64,000 nt of DNA from Priapulus caudatus (lineage: Eukaryota > Priapulida > Priapulimorpha > Priapulimorphida > Priapulidae): NCBI RefSeq assembly GCF_000485595.1, contig NW_014577311.1, positions 123,176 through 187,175 on the forward strand, written 5' to 3'. How positions within the stretch are numbered: position 1 is the first letter of the stretch; the number at the start of each line of letters is the position of its first letter. A model generated the notes under the pieces. That model was not told the origin of the DNA, did no database searches, and was given only the letters and a program-made list of their open reading frames with translations. The translations under genes and the position numbers were made by a program. Shown piece by piece: positions 48,501-59,371 of this stretch.

Positions 48501-51500
48501 GCAGTCTGAAGTTCAAAACTAAAGATATTAACTATAACGCGTGTGCTTATTTTGAAGATTCATGTGGTTGCACGTTTGCCAAATTGTCTTTGGACATTTG
48601 CTTGGACATGTGTTTTAACAGTAACTTAAAAGTAGTACTGAATAATGGATTTTTTCATAATTTTATTAGTTATGTAAATTACTGCTGACTTATGCATACA
48701 TGTGAGCATCATTTTGAGATGCAAAAGTTGTGTATAGCCTGTTAATGTACGTATCTGTCATGCATTTCAATTTCAAAGAACTATAGCACCTGAAGTCTAA
48801 TGGGATATACAACTGCACTACGTATTCAAATGAATTTGTTGTTAGCACAAGTCGCTAAATCACCACCGAATGTCATCTTGATTGCATTTGTGTCAATCCC
48901 AAGTGTGTTTGTCTATCTCTGACTTAGAAGCTAACCTCCACAAGGTGACAGGAGAAAATAGCATTGGAATTAACTGTGTACATTCGTAAACTGATTCTAT
49001 ATCAGGGGTAGAAATTAATTTTTTAATAAATTAACGGACTCTCTGCCTTCAAAAAGAGGGAGTCCGTAGTCTGAAGTTCAAAATTAAAGATTTTCTGAAA
49101 AAATAGGTAATTCTGCAAGGTCGTGCTCTGTAACAAACTAGTTTTTGTTTGGTTTTGTTTTTATATTTATTTATTTAGGCAATTATCCATCATATACAAT
49201 ACATAGCATACTTTTACAATAAAATTCTGAATTCATAAAATTGGATAACTACCAAGGATATATATATATACACAAAAAGCATGACTAGTACACTTATTTA
49301 CATTGTGGTCCTTGTTTTGCTAGGCCTTGAATCTAACAGTTACACTACTATCAGCACTAACTATTGAAATATACAAATTTGTAGTTTTAACCGGTCATAC
49401 AATGGTACATTCTCATAAGACGATACAAACTTTTCTTATGCCTAATTTCAACCGAATTCTTTTAGCGAAAATCATACTCCTCTGCCTCTAATGTTTCTAC
49501 CTTTTCCATCAGACATTTCTTAACACTATACTTAAAACTAGAATAAACAGAATTTGTTCTGCCAGTTAGTATGGCAGAATTTTCAGGGAGTCACACGGAC
49601 TCCTGCATAATGTCAAATCAGGGAGTCCGGCAGTAAATCAGGGAGTATTTGACTCCGGACTCGCGTTAATTTCGCACCCTGTTATATATGGTGCTTGTCC
49701 ACCACATGGAAGTCTGAAGCTAGTCAAGCAATGTCTTATCACGTCAGGTGCACTGCTGTGTAAAGTGTTGTGACTCATTGGCTCGTCGCCAAAATTTACA
49801 ACAGGTTTTCGAAATAGATCATCTTCATGTGTATCGTTGCTCGATTTCTTCAGAAAATTTCCCACGTCCTTGTCATATGCTCTTGCAAGAGAGGTTGTGG
49901 ATGAAATTTCCAAGGAAGACATCTCTGCTTATCACGAGGAGTGGACTCCAATCGATGGGGAAGAGGACCGGGAAAGCAGTGAGAATGGATGTATTGGTGA
50001 GAATTGTGTCTTATGTACCCTTATGATTTGACTCCCCTTTATTATTAATGCATCTTTTTGTTGTGTTATAGACACAAAGACACGAAATAATGTGTAATAA
50101 CTGTGGTCTAAGCTTAGCAAATGCATTCTCAGTGACCTCTGTGAATCTGTGGACATTTTTTATTGCTAAGCAGTTTTGTTTTGTAATTGCACATCGTTCA
50201 TCGTTCGTCAAGCAATAATGACTGATGTTTTATGTTTATTTTATGTAGCTTAAAAATTAGTAGTTCATAGGAATTTGTTGTTTTTCTGTCAGTAAATGAT
50301 CAACTTATGCAATATGTATGCATAACAAGTCAATAATGCCAATTGTGCACAAAGTCTTATTCAGTGTTCAGGAATATTTACTTAACCAACCATGTCAAAT
50401 TTCCATAGCATAATTGTTAATTGCTGCTGCTGCCAATGTTAAAAAAAGCTATGTTTGACAATTGCTCATATGATGACTGACCATAAATCACATTTGCATG
50501 TATATGTACTCAGAAATGGGTCTATGAAATAACTGGGTAAATGTTCATTTTTGGGTACAGAACACACAAAGGTGCAACCCAACTGAATTGAAGAAAGTGC
50601 TAGTGCTAGTGCTAGTGCTAGTGCTAGTTTATGGCATTTGCAATAAATTGGCTGTAGACTGCCTCATATGTAGACTGTTATGTTGGCCTTAAGGTTAGAT
50701 TACATATATATTATACTGTGCGTGACCTTGAATGTAAGACTCAAGGAGAGCAGAATCAAAGTAACGAATGAGAAATAGACATTCACACAAACTTGTTTGT
50801 AATTATAGAGTATATCTGTGTGCTCAATTCTATACGTGAGCTGTGTGCAGTAGTACCATCTAACCTTGACATGTAATGTAAACAGTATACCTTCATCTGT
50901 GTAAATCGAGATTGGTTACATTTAATAAAATATCCATGTTTGATCCTTACAGTTATCAAAGCTGAGAAACTGGCAGTGATGGCGTTTCAAAAGCTCGCTC
51001 AGGTCTGTGATAGATGGAAAGAACAAGTGCCAACATGTCAACATGAGAAACCGAATATAGATATATTCATGTGTGCAATCAAAAATTCTCGCAGGAAGAT
51101 GGAGGACAGACACGCAATCCAGCCGGAAATCAACCGTTTGTTTAATCTGAAGGTATCTCGTCTGTTCGCATCTCTACGTCTATCAGTTCTTCTGTCCTTT
51201 TTGTCATGATTCAACAACCTCTTCTGTTCCTCTCTCCATATCTCAATCTGCGTTTGTCACTCATTCTCATCTCTTTCTCTCCCTCTCTCCCTCTCCCTCC
51301 CTCTCCCTCCCTCTCCCTCTCCCTCTCTCTGTCTCTGTCTCTGTCCCTGTCCCTGTCCCTGTCTTTGTATCTGTCTTTCTGTCCTGTCTCTTGCTTGTAG
51401 GCTTCCTCGTCTTTTTATCGCTTTCTGTTGCCATACCGGCTGCTGTTACACTTATAAGGCATTGGTTTACTAAACAAAAAACACATTGATTTTGCTGATA

Positions 51501-54500
51501 TGTGGACTGTCTACAGTACACCATATAGTAGCGTATATATATGGTGTGTTGAAAATCCAATATTTGTTGTAGAATTTAGAGCCATTTCTAAACCAAGCGT
51601 GATTAATATAATAATAAATAATAGCCGTCACCAAATGCAATAGCTGCTTCAAGTGGTTGGCTTGTGGGTGGGAGTAGAGTTGGTTGTAAAAAGAGAGTGT
51701 CTATGGCTTCCAGGCCCTGCATTGTATAAGAGACAAGTTACTGCAGTAAATAGTAGTTGGCCCTGTGTAGTGTGTACAACAGCAGGTTTGGTTATGTGGC
51801 TCGTGAATAGCAGCAGAGTTGGTTGCGGCCATCTTGGAATCACGAATTCACTTTCCACTACTTCTCAGATCTTCGCTAGTGTCAACTTGTTTCGCTGTAA
51901 ACTCTGTTTTAGCATTTTGCAGTCCATGACAGATTTGCTTTGATCATGAAACTGTTGTATTCAATAACAACATATATATGCGACCTCAGGGAAATCTTGA
52001 AAATTTAAGTATGGTTTGTGTTCTCGGGTGTGAACAGCTAAAACCCATGCAGAACGTTACCATGGTAACAAGTACCTCACCTGCTACAGGAGAACATCCA
52101 ACGTTCTTTCCCTCCAATATGGTCGACGTGATGAAATCACTGTTGCCGTGGGCAGTATACAGATGGGGATAACCCCATATTTTTTCCCTTCCATTCACAG
52201 GGTCAACCTGTACAGTCGTTCTTCGCCGTCTTTGATGGTCACAATGGAACGGAGGCGGCCAATTACGTTGCGACGCACCTGCACTGCAACGTCGTCCGCC
52301 ATCCGGCGTTTAAAGATGACGTCACGACTGCTCTCAGGGAAGGCTTTCGCGCGACAGACGACGCCTTCTGCGCACGCGCACGCATGTGTGTAAGTTCTGC
52401 CGTCGGTAACGCTGGTGTTCGAGCATCAGTCGGTTTTTTCTAGGTGAAGTAACTCGCGGTCGGTCTGCGTCTAGAACAGAACAAGGATTTAAAATTTGCC
52501 CAAAAGCCGTTTCCGTGGCATAAAGCTGCAGCAGACACTCGTTGCGTCACAAAAGCAAAGACGAATGCTTCTGCCGTGTTAGACAAATGTTGGCTGCGTG
52601 GATCCGGCTTGACAGCGCGAGTTTGTTGATGTTTACGCCAGTGTTTCCCCTGGCCCAAAAGGTCTGTGAGGTGGTAAATGTTTTTCGTGATGTGTTTGCG
52701 CGTTTCGAGGTCGTAGCAAAGCGAGCAGTGCAGGTGCCGGCCAAGCTAGGGGGTCCGGAAAAGGGTTCGTCAAACAAGGCGGTGTTTTGGACAAATTTCT
52801 GTGTGGTGGCCGAGAATTTGAGCGAGGCGGGCCGCCTCGCTCATGTCAATGCCGGGGAAACGCTGGTTTACGCGATGCCCTGGTCGGTTGGTTCACGTCG
52901 GCGCTGTCGTCTGCATGCAGGGTGACAAGAGCGGCACGACGGCGGTGGTGACGGTGCTGCAACCTACGAAGCTGCACGTCGCGTGGTGCGGTGACTCCCA
53001 GGTGGCGCTGGTGCGGCGCGAGCAGGTCGTCTCCTGCATGAAGCAACACAAGCCGGACGATCCGGTGAGTAGTACTGTATAAGCCGTGTTTTTCGCGTAC
53101 AGATATTTTCGCGATTTCAGACATGACGGACAATTTCGCGAGTGGTTAATTTCGCGGTCGGTGAATTTCCGAATCAGTGAAGAGCAGCGTGTTGTTATTT
53201 TCGCGGTCGGAGACGCGTTCGCGAAATTCGCGAAAATTAAACCACCGCCAAATATACAGTGTATACAGTAACCCAGGTCATTCAAAGCAGGAGACAAGGG
53301 TGCACGCGGATCGTGGAGTGCTAGGGGCGTGTGAAGAGCAGGGGCCCAATGGAGGAAGGTTGCTGGGGAAAAATGGAGATAGAGTAAGGTCGTGTTAAAA
53401 GTTTGTCAGTTGGATCGCAGCTAAATATTGATGGTGACTCCGCAATGTTTGCAGATGGAGAGAGATAGGATCGAGAAAGAAGGTGGTGCCGTGGTCTGGC
53501 TCGGCACATGGAGGGTGAATGGCATGCTTGCTGTCTCCAGAGCAATCGGTAGGTGTTATCCACAGAAGACCTCGATAAGCAAATATAATACATCTATATC
53601 AATGTAACACAAGTGCATGGAGAGTCAGTGATTTTATGAGTTTCAATAAGTACTTTCTAACGCAGTGTAGACGGGTGAACGATGTAGTATGTAGGTGCAG
53701 CTCTATGCTGATCATGTATCAGTGAGGTAATGTATGCTCATGTGCTGCCACCTGCAGGTGACGTTGGCCAGAAGCCTTACGTGACCGCTGAACCTGGACT
53801 GCAGACGATTGAACTGGATGGCACCGAGGACTACATGGTACTGGCCTGTGACGGACTGTGGGACGTGCTAGAAGTTGAGGACCTAGCAAAACTTGTCAGG
53901 TAACAGCTCTGCGTGTCCTACCCAACTTGAGGGCCATTGTCAGAAACGTCGAAAAGTTAATTCTAATGTTAATGCCAAGATAGCACTTACGACTAATGTT
54001 AATGTTACGAGAATAGAGTTGAGAGATATGCATCGCAGCTATGAGAAAACTTATGATATCAGGAACTTTATAATCGGATGTCACAAGGCTGCTGATTGGA
54101 TGAGAATCGATCACAAAATTGGAATTCATATACATTTGTTGTACATCACAGTAATTTATGTATATTATGACGGGTATATTCATATAAATAATATTTGATA
54201 AAAAACGACGTGGTCATGAATTTATTCTTCACCCCAAGACATAAGAACACTGTGCCACTGTAACACGCGACGCGAGAGTCGTGACTCTTCCAAATATTTA
54301 AAACGAGAACAAACGCCATTTGTAAATGTTTGTTTTGGTTTACGATCGGTAGATAAGTAATGTTTCTGACGTGTTTTTCAAGGAAAACACACATTTTACT
54401 CACTACAACATACATTAAAATATAAAATATAATATCACTATAACTGCAATTCTTTGTGTAAATGCAGAAAAACTTTTATTAGCTCATCTGACGAAGTCAG

Positions 54501-56384
54501 ATGCAGCTTGTAGAATCGCATGAGCGTCCGTCCGTGATCCGTGTGTCCGTGTGTCTGTGTGTCCGTGTGCCCGTGTGTTCGTCAACAGTTGGGCACAAAT
54601 CTTAACCGCTGGACGTACGGTCACGATATTCGGGACGTCGGGGGGGGGGGGAAAGACTCGGGATGACCAAATTGGGGGGCCAAGGGTCAAAGGTCAAGAT
54701 GTGTCAACGGCGGGGGAATATTTCCCCCTTAACTTAAGGTATAGGAGGAAATACGGAATTGCTGCACAAATCTGAACGGCTCGACCTATGCTCTTAATAT
54801 TCGGTGTATAGTGTGATGGGCAGGAAACCCATCACCAGTGCGAAATCAGGTCACAGGTCAAAGGGCAGTGGGGGAAAGGTCAGATATCAGACATTTTCTG
54901 AGGACATGGCTTAAATGGGCAGAGTGAAAAACTTTTTTGTTTCGGCGCTGACCTACCATTTTTATCACTTTATTGAAAGGACCATGAAATGTGCTTTCCA
55001 CTGACGTGCGAAGCGTAAGTGTCTGATAACTTTTTGACCTTCAAGAGGAGGGTTAAACATGGTTTTATTGACTGTTAACAAAGGACTGAACTGTGTTTGA
55101 TAGTACTTGTGTGATCGTGGAAGACTTAAATTTCATAGAGAAATTCTGCATGCAAAACTTACTTGAACAACGTTTACGCGCCTTGAATCATATATGAACT
55201 TCATTCTCTATATGAGATTCTGTACGTTGGGAATACAATGTCAATAGCACTTACGCAAACGTCTGTTTTTGATTAAGGCCAGCTATAAATGGACCTACCT
55301 CGCAGGTGGGTAGCTGATAGTATCACAGCATGGGCTAAACGAAGGTAGCAACTAGTTTGGATTATCTATTCCCTGAACCTAGTCAGTATGCACACCATCT
55401 ATCGGAACAGAGTGAGAAGAATGTCCCGGCAGGATAGGTCAAATGTACCTCAGATGAGCCCAGTCGTTCTGCGGCTTTTGTCTTAATCTTAAAGTTACGA
55501 GAGGGTTTGGGCTCAAGAGGGAATTTGCTGGCATTTTTCGTTCTCGTAACTTTACGGTGTTTCTGTCAACAGTTTACGAGCCGAAGTTAATGGTAAGACT
55601 AATGTTAAGGCTAATTTTGTTTCTGACAACGGGCCCTTGGTCGTTCGGTCGTTAAAATGTCCCCCTGAATGCGTGCGATACACCGTAGAGGGTTTAGAGC
55701 CAAACGTTCTGTGAGTGTACCCCCGGGTAGTTCAGCGCACAGACTTATGATGCTATAACGGGACTTAATCCTTGCGGTTGATGTTAATGCATATTAAATT
55801 GACTACGTCACGAATTTTTCATGGTAAAATTTGTAAAAAAAAAGAGCCATTTTTTTACATTAAAAGTAAGAACTTACGTTACTAAATATATCCTCAAACT
55901 CTCACCTGAGAAAAATGTTTTTACGTTGGTTAAATTTGCACAAATCTAGATGATTTGGTAATTTCTGTTGTCTAACACTATTCCCCCAGTACTGTTCAGA
56001 TACTGGCGTCTCTCTGTTTTTTACCGTCAAATTAGGGCATATAAGGAAGGTATATAAGCATGAAAAGTAAACAGAAACACTAATTGTATTTTCATACATT
56101 TTATTTTGTACAAATATACGACTTGATGGTGCTAGAAATTCGTGACGTAATCACTTTAATGTCCGCGCGCTGCGCCAGCTGTGACTTGGGATGTCGGTGC
56201 CTGACGTCATGCGGGGATCTAACTAACGCATGGTTTCCTCTTGCACGCTCTCTCCAGGGAATACTTAATCGAAACGAACGGGGACAAGCACTGCATCGCC
56301 GAGCGGCTTGTCAAGTACGCGCGCAACCAGGGCTCCAGCGACAACATCACCGTCGTCGTCGTTTTCTTCAACCATCCGTCGTAG
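45522..56384 (+). CDS. PPM1F: PPM1F-like PP2C-family Ser/Thr phosphatase, complete
   Basis: Eight exons with consistent phases: 45522-45685, 49854-49996, 50953-51152, 52201-52389, 52921-53064, 53455-53548, 53758-53899, 56258-56384 (1203 nt, 400 aa; human PPM1F about 454). The ATG at 45522 has good context (GCGATGG); the ATG at 45504 hits a stop after four codons. The N-terminal region ([31 protein letters not shown]) matches PPM1E/PPM1F. Catalytic motifs: RRKMEDRH (149-156), DGHNG (181-185), SGTTA (236-240), GDSQ (255-258), [17 protein letters not shown] with Asp343, and [10 protein letters not shown] with Asp387. These supply the metal ligands of PP2C enzymes. Known role: Mg/Mn-dependent phosphatase acting on CaM kinase II and PAK. 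Joining exon 1 to exon 2 across a 4.2-kb intron is inferred from phase and family similarity. Confidence 0.9.
46285..47191. mobile_element. TTAA-flanked long inverted-repeat element, 907 bp
   Basis: TTAA at 46281-46284 and 47192-47195. The ends TGTTTCTCTAGGCCTACTCT are mirrored, with arms of about 260 bp that include ACGCTCGCTTGA and GCCGACAATTTCC. A second dyad (CGCAGTTTATGTAAATGGCT at about 46632) lies further in, making the whole element close to a complete palindrome. Open frames on both strands are arm images. Confidence 0.75.
47196..47663. mobile_element. TTAA-flanked element, copy 2 of the AGGCTCAC family
   Basis: TTAA at 47192-47195 (shared with the preceding element) and 47664-47667. 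The arms contain CTAATTTCTCCAGTACTAGA and ACTTCGTG-CATGCATAATC and align with 11296-11785. Diverged at the termini (AGCCGCAATATGC). Confidence 0.75.
48420..48600. mobile_element. Partial CAGGG-family MITE
   Basis: It begins CAGGGGTAGAAATTAAC and matches the reverse complement of 10280-10469 through AAAGATATTAACTATAACGC. The other end is missing. Confidence 0.6.
49003..49681. mobile_element. CAGGG-family element, 679 bp
   Basis: The left end is CAGGGGTAGAAATTAATT and the right end GCGTTAATTTCGCACCCTG. GGGAGTCC and GGACTC motifs occur near both ends, as in the 10169 copy. The flanks TCTATAT and TTATATA only approximate a duplication. It ends about 170 bp upstream of phosphatase exon 2. Confidence 0.55.
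50597..50627 (+). repeat. (GTGCTA)n hexanucleotide repeat
   Basis: About five units, in intron 2 of the phosphatase gene. Confidence 0.8.
51278..51362 (+). repeat. CT-rich microsatellite in phosphatase intron 3
   Basis: CTCTCC, TCTCTG and CCCTGT units in succession. Confidence 0.8.
53073..53270. mobile_element. TTTCGCG-rich MITE next to a splice donor
   Basis: The ends TACTGTATA and TATACAGTA are inverted repeats. Inside, TTTCGCG/CGCGAAA motifs repeat about eight times in both orientations. It starts two bases after the GTGAGT donor (53065-53070) of phosphatase exon 5. Confidence 0.55.
54480..55200 (+). repeat. Hairpin-headed dispersed repeat, copy 2
   Basis: It begins TTAGCTCATCTGACGAAGTC (stem CTGAC-GAA-GTCAG), then GTCCGTCC/GTGTCCGTG runs, and aligns with 27043-27735 in the same orientation. 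It lies in the last intron of the phosphatase gene. Confidence 0.75.
55201..56257 (+). other. Rest of the last phosphatase intron, no feature recognised
   Basis: No repeat family or coding frame identified. The terminal exon acceptor CTCTCTCCAG is at 56248-56257. Confidence 0.4.
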
Positions 56385-57587
56385 AGGCGCCACGCAGCAC
56401 GCCCCGTCGTACGCTCGCTCTGTTTCACGAGGTTTGCTTGCTGTGGGCGCGTCACTGGAAGGGATTGGCCACGCTTCCATCGATGCTCCCTGTGTGCATC
56501 GTTGCTGTGGGGGACCTGGAAGAAAGAAGGCGTTCGAGGAGAGGGAAGGTGATGGAAGGACGGAGAGAGAGAAGCAGAGAGGTGGGGAGGTATGTGGTGA
56601 AAGGAGACAGAGAAAGGAAGGAGTGAGGGAGAGATAAAAAACTAATGAGAGGGAGAGATAAAAAACGAATGAGAGGGAGAGGACGATGAAGAGGTAGATG
56701 GAAAGGAGAGAGGGAGAATGAATGAGAGAGAGAGGGGGAGGGAGACAGAGAGAGAGAGGGGGGGGGAGTGAGAGAGAGAGAGAAGCGTGGGAGCGAGAAA
56801 GAGATGGGATTAGCTCGCACCACAGGCCGAGAACGAGTTCATGTGCCTGAGAGCCGATGAATGAAATTGAGTGAGGAGCTTTGTGGCGACGAGTGGTTCC
56901 CCCAAGGGGACAAGCAGTAATTTACGTGCTCAAGTGCGAGTTTCTGCCAGGCCATCAAGTTTGATTAAGGCGACCGTACTGTACCCGGTTCTCTGCTTAT
57001 TACAAATCTCCCCTTCATCGTTTCTGACCTCGCGAAACCCTGTGGCGGGTTCGTTTGAGTGGGTAGACAGTTTTTCACTGCAGTACCCGAGGCGTGCGTC
57101 TGATCGTGTGAGAGTGTGGTGGTGTTTCGCGTTACACGACGTGTGTAAGTAGATTCCCTGCTTCAACGCAGTCCGTGCCCGTAGCTAGGCACACACACAC
57201 GACTGGAAGCCAATTACAGCAGAAAGCTGACGTCCGATTGGTTCTAGCTACGCGCGTTAGGTAAAACTTAGGTAGCCATGTTGTAGAGTGTAGCGGTGTT
57301 GTGGGCATGTCGAATTACCATTTTAGTTCGTGAGTTTAATACCTCGAGAAATCAATCAAAGCCTTTACCTTGAGTCCCTCTCTTCTACTCGTGGTCTGGC
57401 GCATTTATGCCTGCCGTGAATCGTCAGAGTGTTGCGCTGTGCTGACGTGGTAGTTAACCGCTGAGTGTTTTTTTCGCCCGGATGGTGGAAGAACTTGTCT
57501 TGAATCATGACTGACGAATTCTTTTCTGTCTTTGACGAGTCCTGTGTTGCTTCAGGCTCTCTCTCGACGCTGCACGGTTTAATAATG
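56385..57587 (+). other. Phosphatase 3' UTR/downstream with a purine-rich tract
   Basis: GA-rich imperfect repeats (GAGAGGGAGAGATAAAAAAC units) fill about 56560-56800. No canonical AATAAA was seen close to the stop, so the transcript end is undefined. Nothing else is recognised. Confidence 0.4.
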
Positions 57588-57603
57588 GCTGCTACTGCTG
57601 CTG

Positions 57604-57674
<71 letters not shown>

Positions 57675-57679
57675 GCTGC
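57588..57679 (+). repeat. (GCT)n / CTG trinucleotide repeat
   Basis: About 30 units with four ACT interruptions. Reads as poly-Ala, poly-Leu or poly-Gln depending on frame, but no gene context supports translation. Confidence 0.9.
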
Positions 57680-57959
57680 CGAGGTGGCGTGGCCGTGGAT
57701 GAGAAACAGTAGCAAACGTCTATTTTAGGAAAAAAAGTAGTAGTCCTGCGACAGAAGCGAGTTGCGCCTAACCGTAGCTCGGTGTCGCTTGTGGTATTTA
57801 GGGGGTTAGCTTGGCAGTCCTTTCCCTGGCAGGTCACACTGTTCATAGTTCTGTTGTTTACAGCGAGTGCGCCATCCACTGAAATCTCTATACGTACCCA
57901 CGGAAGTGCCGACCTTTACTCTTCCTCTTGCCAACGTTTGATGAAATGGCGATGGTGAT

Positions 57960-58718
57960 TGTTGTGGTACTGGGGGGGGGGGGGCTAGGCTCACAACAAA
58001 TGAGTACCCAAGCACAAGATGATGCGTTGCCAGGCACTTTATTAATTGTTGCATATTATCAACAGCCTCAGCACCATATATGTAGAATGATACTGGATAT
58101 AACCAAAACAAAAAACCCCGAGGTTTTAGCCGTCCCTCGAAAACAGCACTCACAAACCAACTTGCCTGGAGCCTATCACCGCCCCAAAGTAGCGGCTCAA
58201 CCTACTTGACGGATGCATGCAGTCACCATCAGAAGCAGAATAAATTGCCTTTGTTGGTGAGCATTGCAAACTACAAAACATCAGCGCAATGTCTGAAGTG
58301 CCACACAAACATGTCTGTCGTCGACCGTGACATGAAATGCTTTGTCTACCACAACCTAATCTTCTCCTCGTGCCGAAAGTGCAGGGGCGTGTACAGGGGG
58401 GGGGGTCCAGGGGGTCCGGACCCCCCCCCCTGCATCTAAGGTGGTCTAATTTCAAAATTTTTCTGGGGGAGAACTTTTTCCCCAGACCCCCCTTTGCGTG
58501 CTCGCAAGTTTGGGTTATGGTTAGACCCCCCCCCCCTGGTACCAATCCTGTACACGCCCCTGAAGTGGGCTGCTGACGTCACATAAGCTAATCACACCTC
58601 TTGGCGAAGTTTGTAAGTTATCGCGTTGAAAATAAGACAGCGGTAGCGGCAGGCCAAAATTTCATATTTGCATATGCCTCGTTAGCATAAATCCGACGAA
58701 AAATTCTGTACTTCCACA
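57960..58718 (-). repeat. 3' LTR (interrupted by a G-run element)
   Basis: It aligns with 62202-62768 from TGTTGTGGTACTGG to GTACTTCCACA. It is longer only because of the insert at 58383-58561. Confidence 0.85.
58383..58561. mobile_element. G-run element inserted in the LTR, copy 2
   Basis: The ends AGGGGCGTGTACAGG and CCTGTACACGCCCCT are perfect 15-bp inverted repeats. The other LTR lacks this segment, so it inserted after the retrotransposon. Flanks GAAAGTGC and GAAGTGGG suggest a short AAGTG duplication. Related to 23611-23781. Confidence 0.8.
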
Positions 58719-59371
58719 ACTTCTCCGCTTGAAGTTCTTTTGCCCCGAAAGTATCAGAACTATGCAAATTTGTGACCCACCAAGAAAGTATTTTTGCTCA
58801 AAAAATGGATCAATGTGCAGAATCCATATACTCTCAGTTTCCTCGTATATACCAATAAACAAGCACTATCAATGTGTCATACTTGAATCTCTATTTTACA
58901 TAAACGTTCAGTTGAGCTACACCTTGCTCTAAAAATATATATCAGGAATCCTCCAGAATACCAATTTGTCCAATCTTTCATTATTTACATTTTTTAAAGG
59001 GAAAAATCTCACTGCTGGCTTTTAGTTATTTTACACCTAGCCTGCTAACAGGCCAAGTAATGTTAAATCAATCAACTTAATGTTCACCTATGGGGATATT
59101 TCTCTCTCTTAGTACTTTTTATCCACTTTATGAAAGATGAAATATAATATAAACAAACTGGACCCACTGGAAACAACGTATACAGCTTCTTCCCCGCTTG
59201 TTTCCCGGACATATTATTACCACATTATAACCACATCAGGGGGAGGGGGAATCCAGTGATCGCTGATACCGGTAGCCGCCCAGGGTTGCGATGCATCCCT
59301 TTGTTGCTTCTACTGGATCGCCTCGGCACCGCTACTCCTGGATGTACCACTCCTTGACCTGTCCCTGGTCT
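58719..59371 (-). other. Retrotransposon sequence between pol remnant and 3' LTR
   Basis: No open frame of note. A purine-rich AAGCGGAGAAG on the minus strand directly abuts the LTR and could be the polypurine tract. Confidence 0.4.

Noticed and set aside
57365-57728. Poly-Ala proteins on both strands
   Set aside because: Translation of the GCT repeat only; no splice context or conserved flanking protein.
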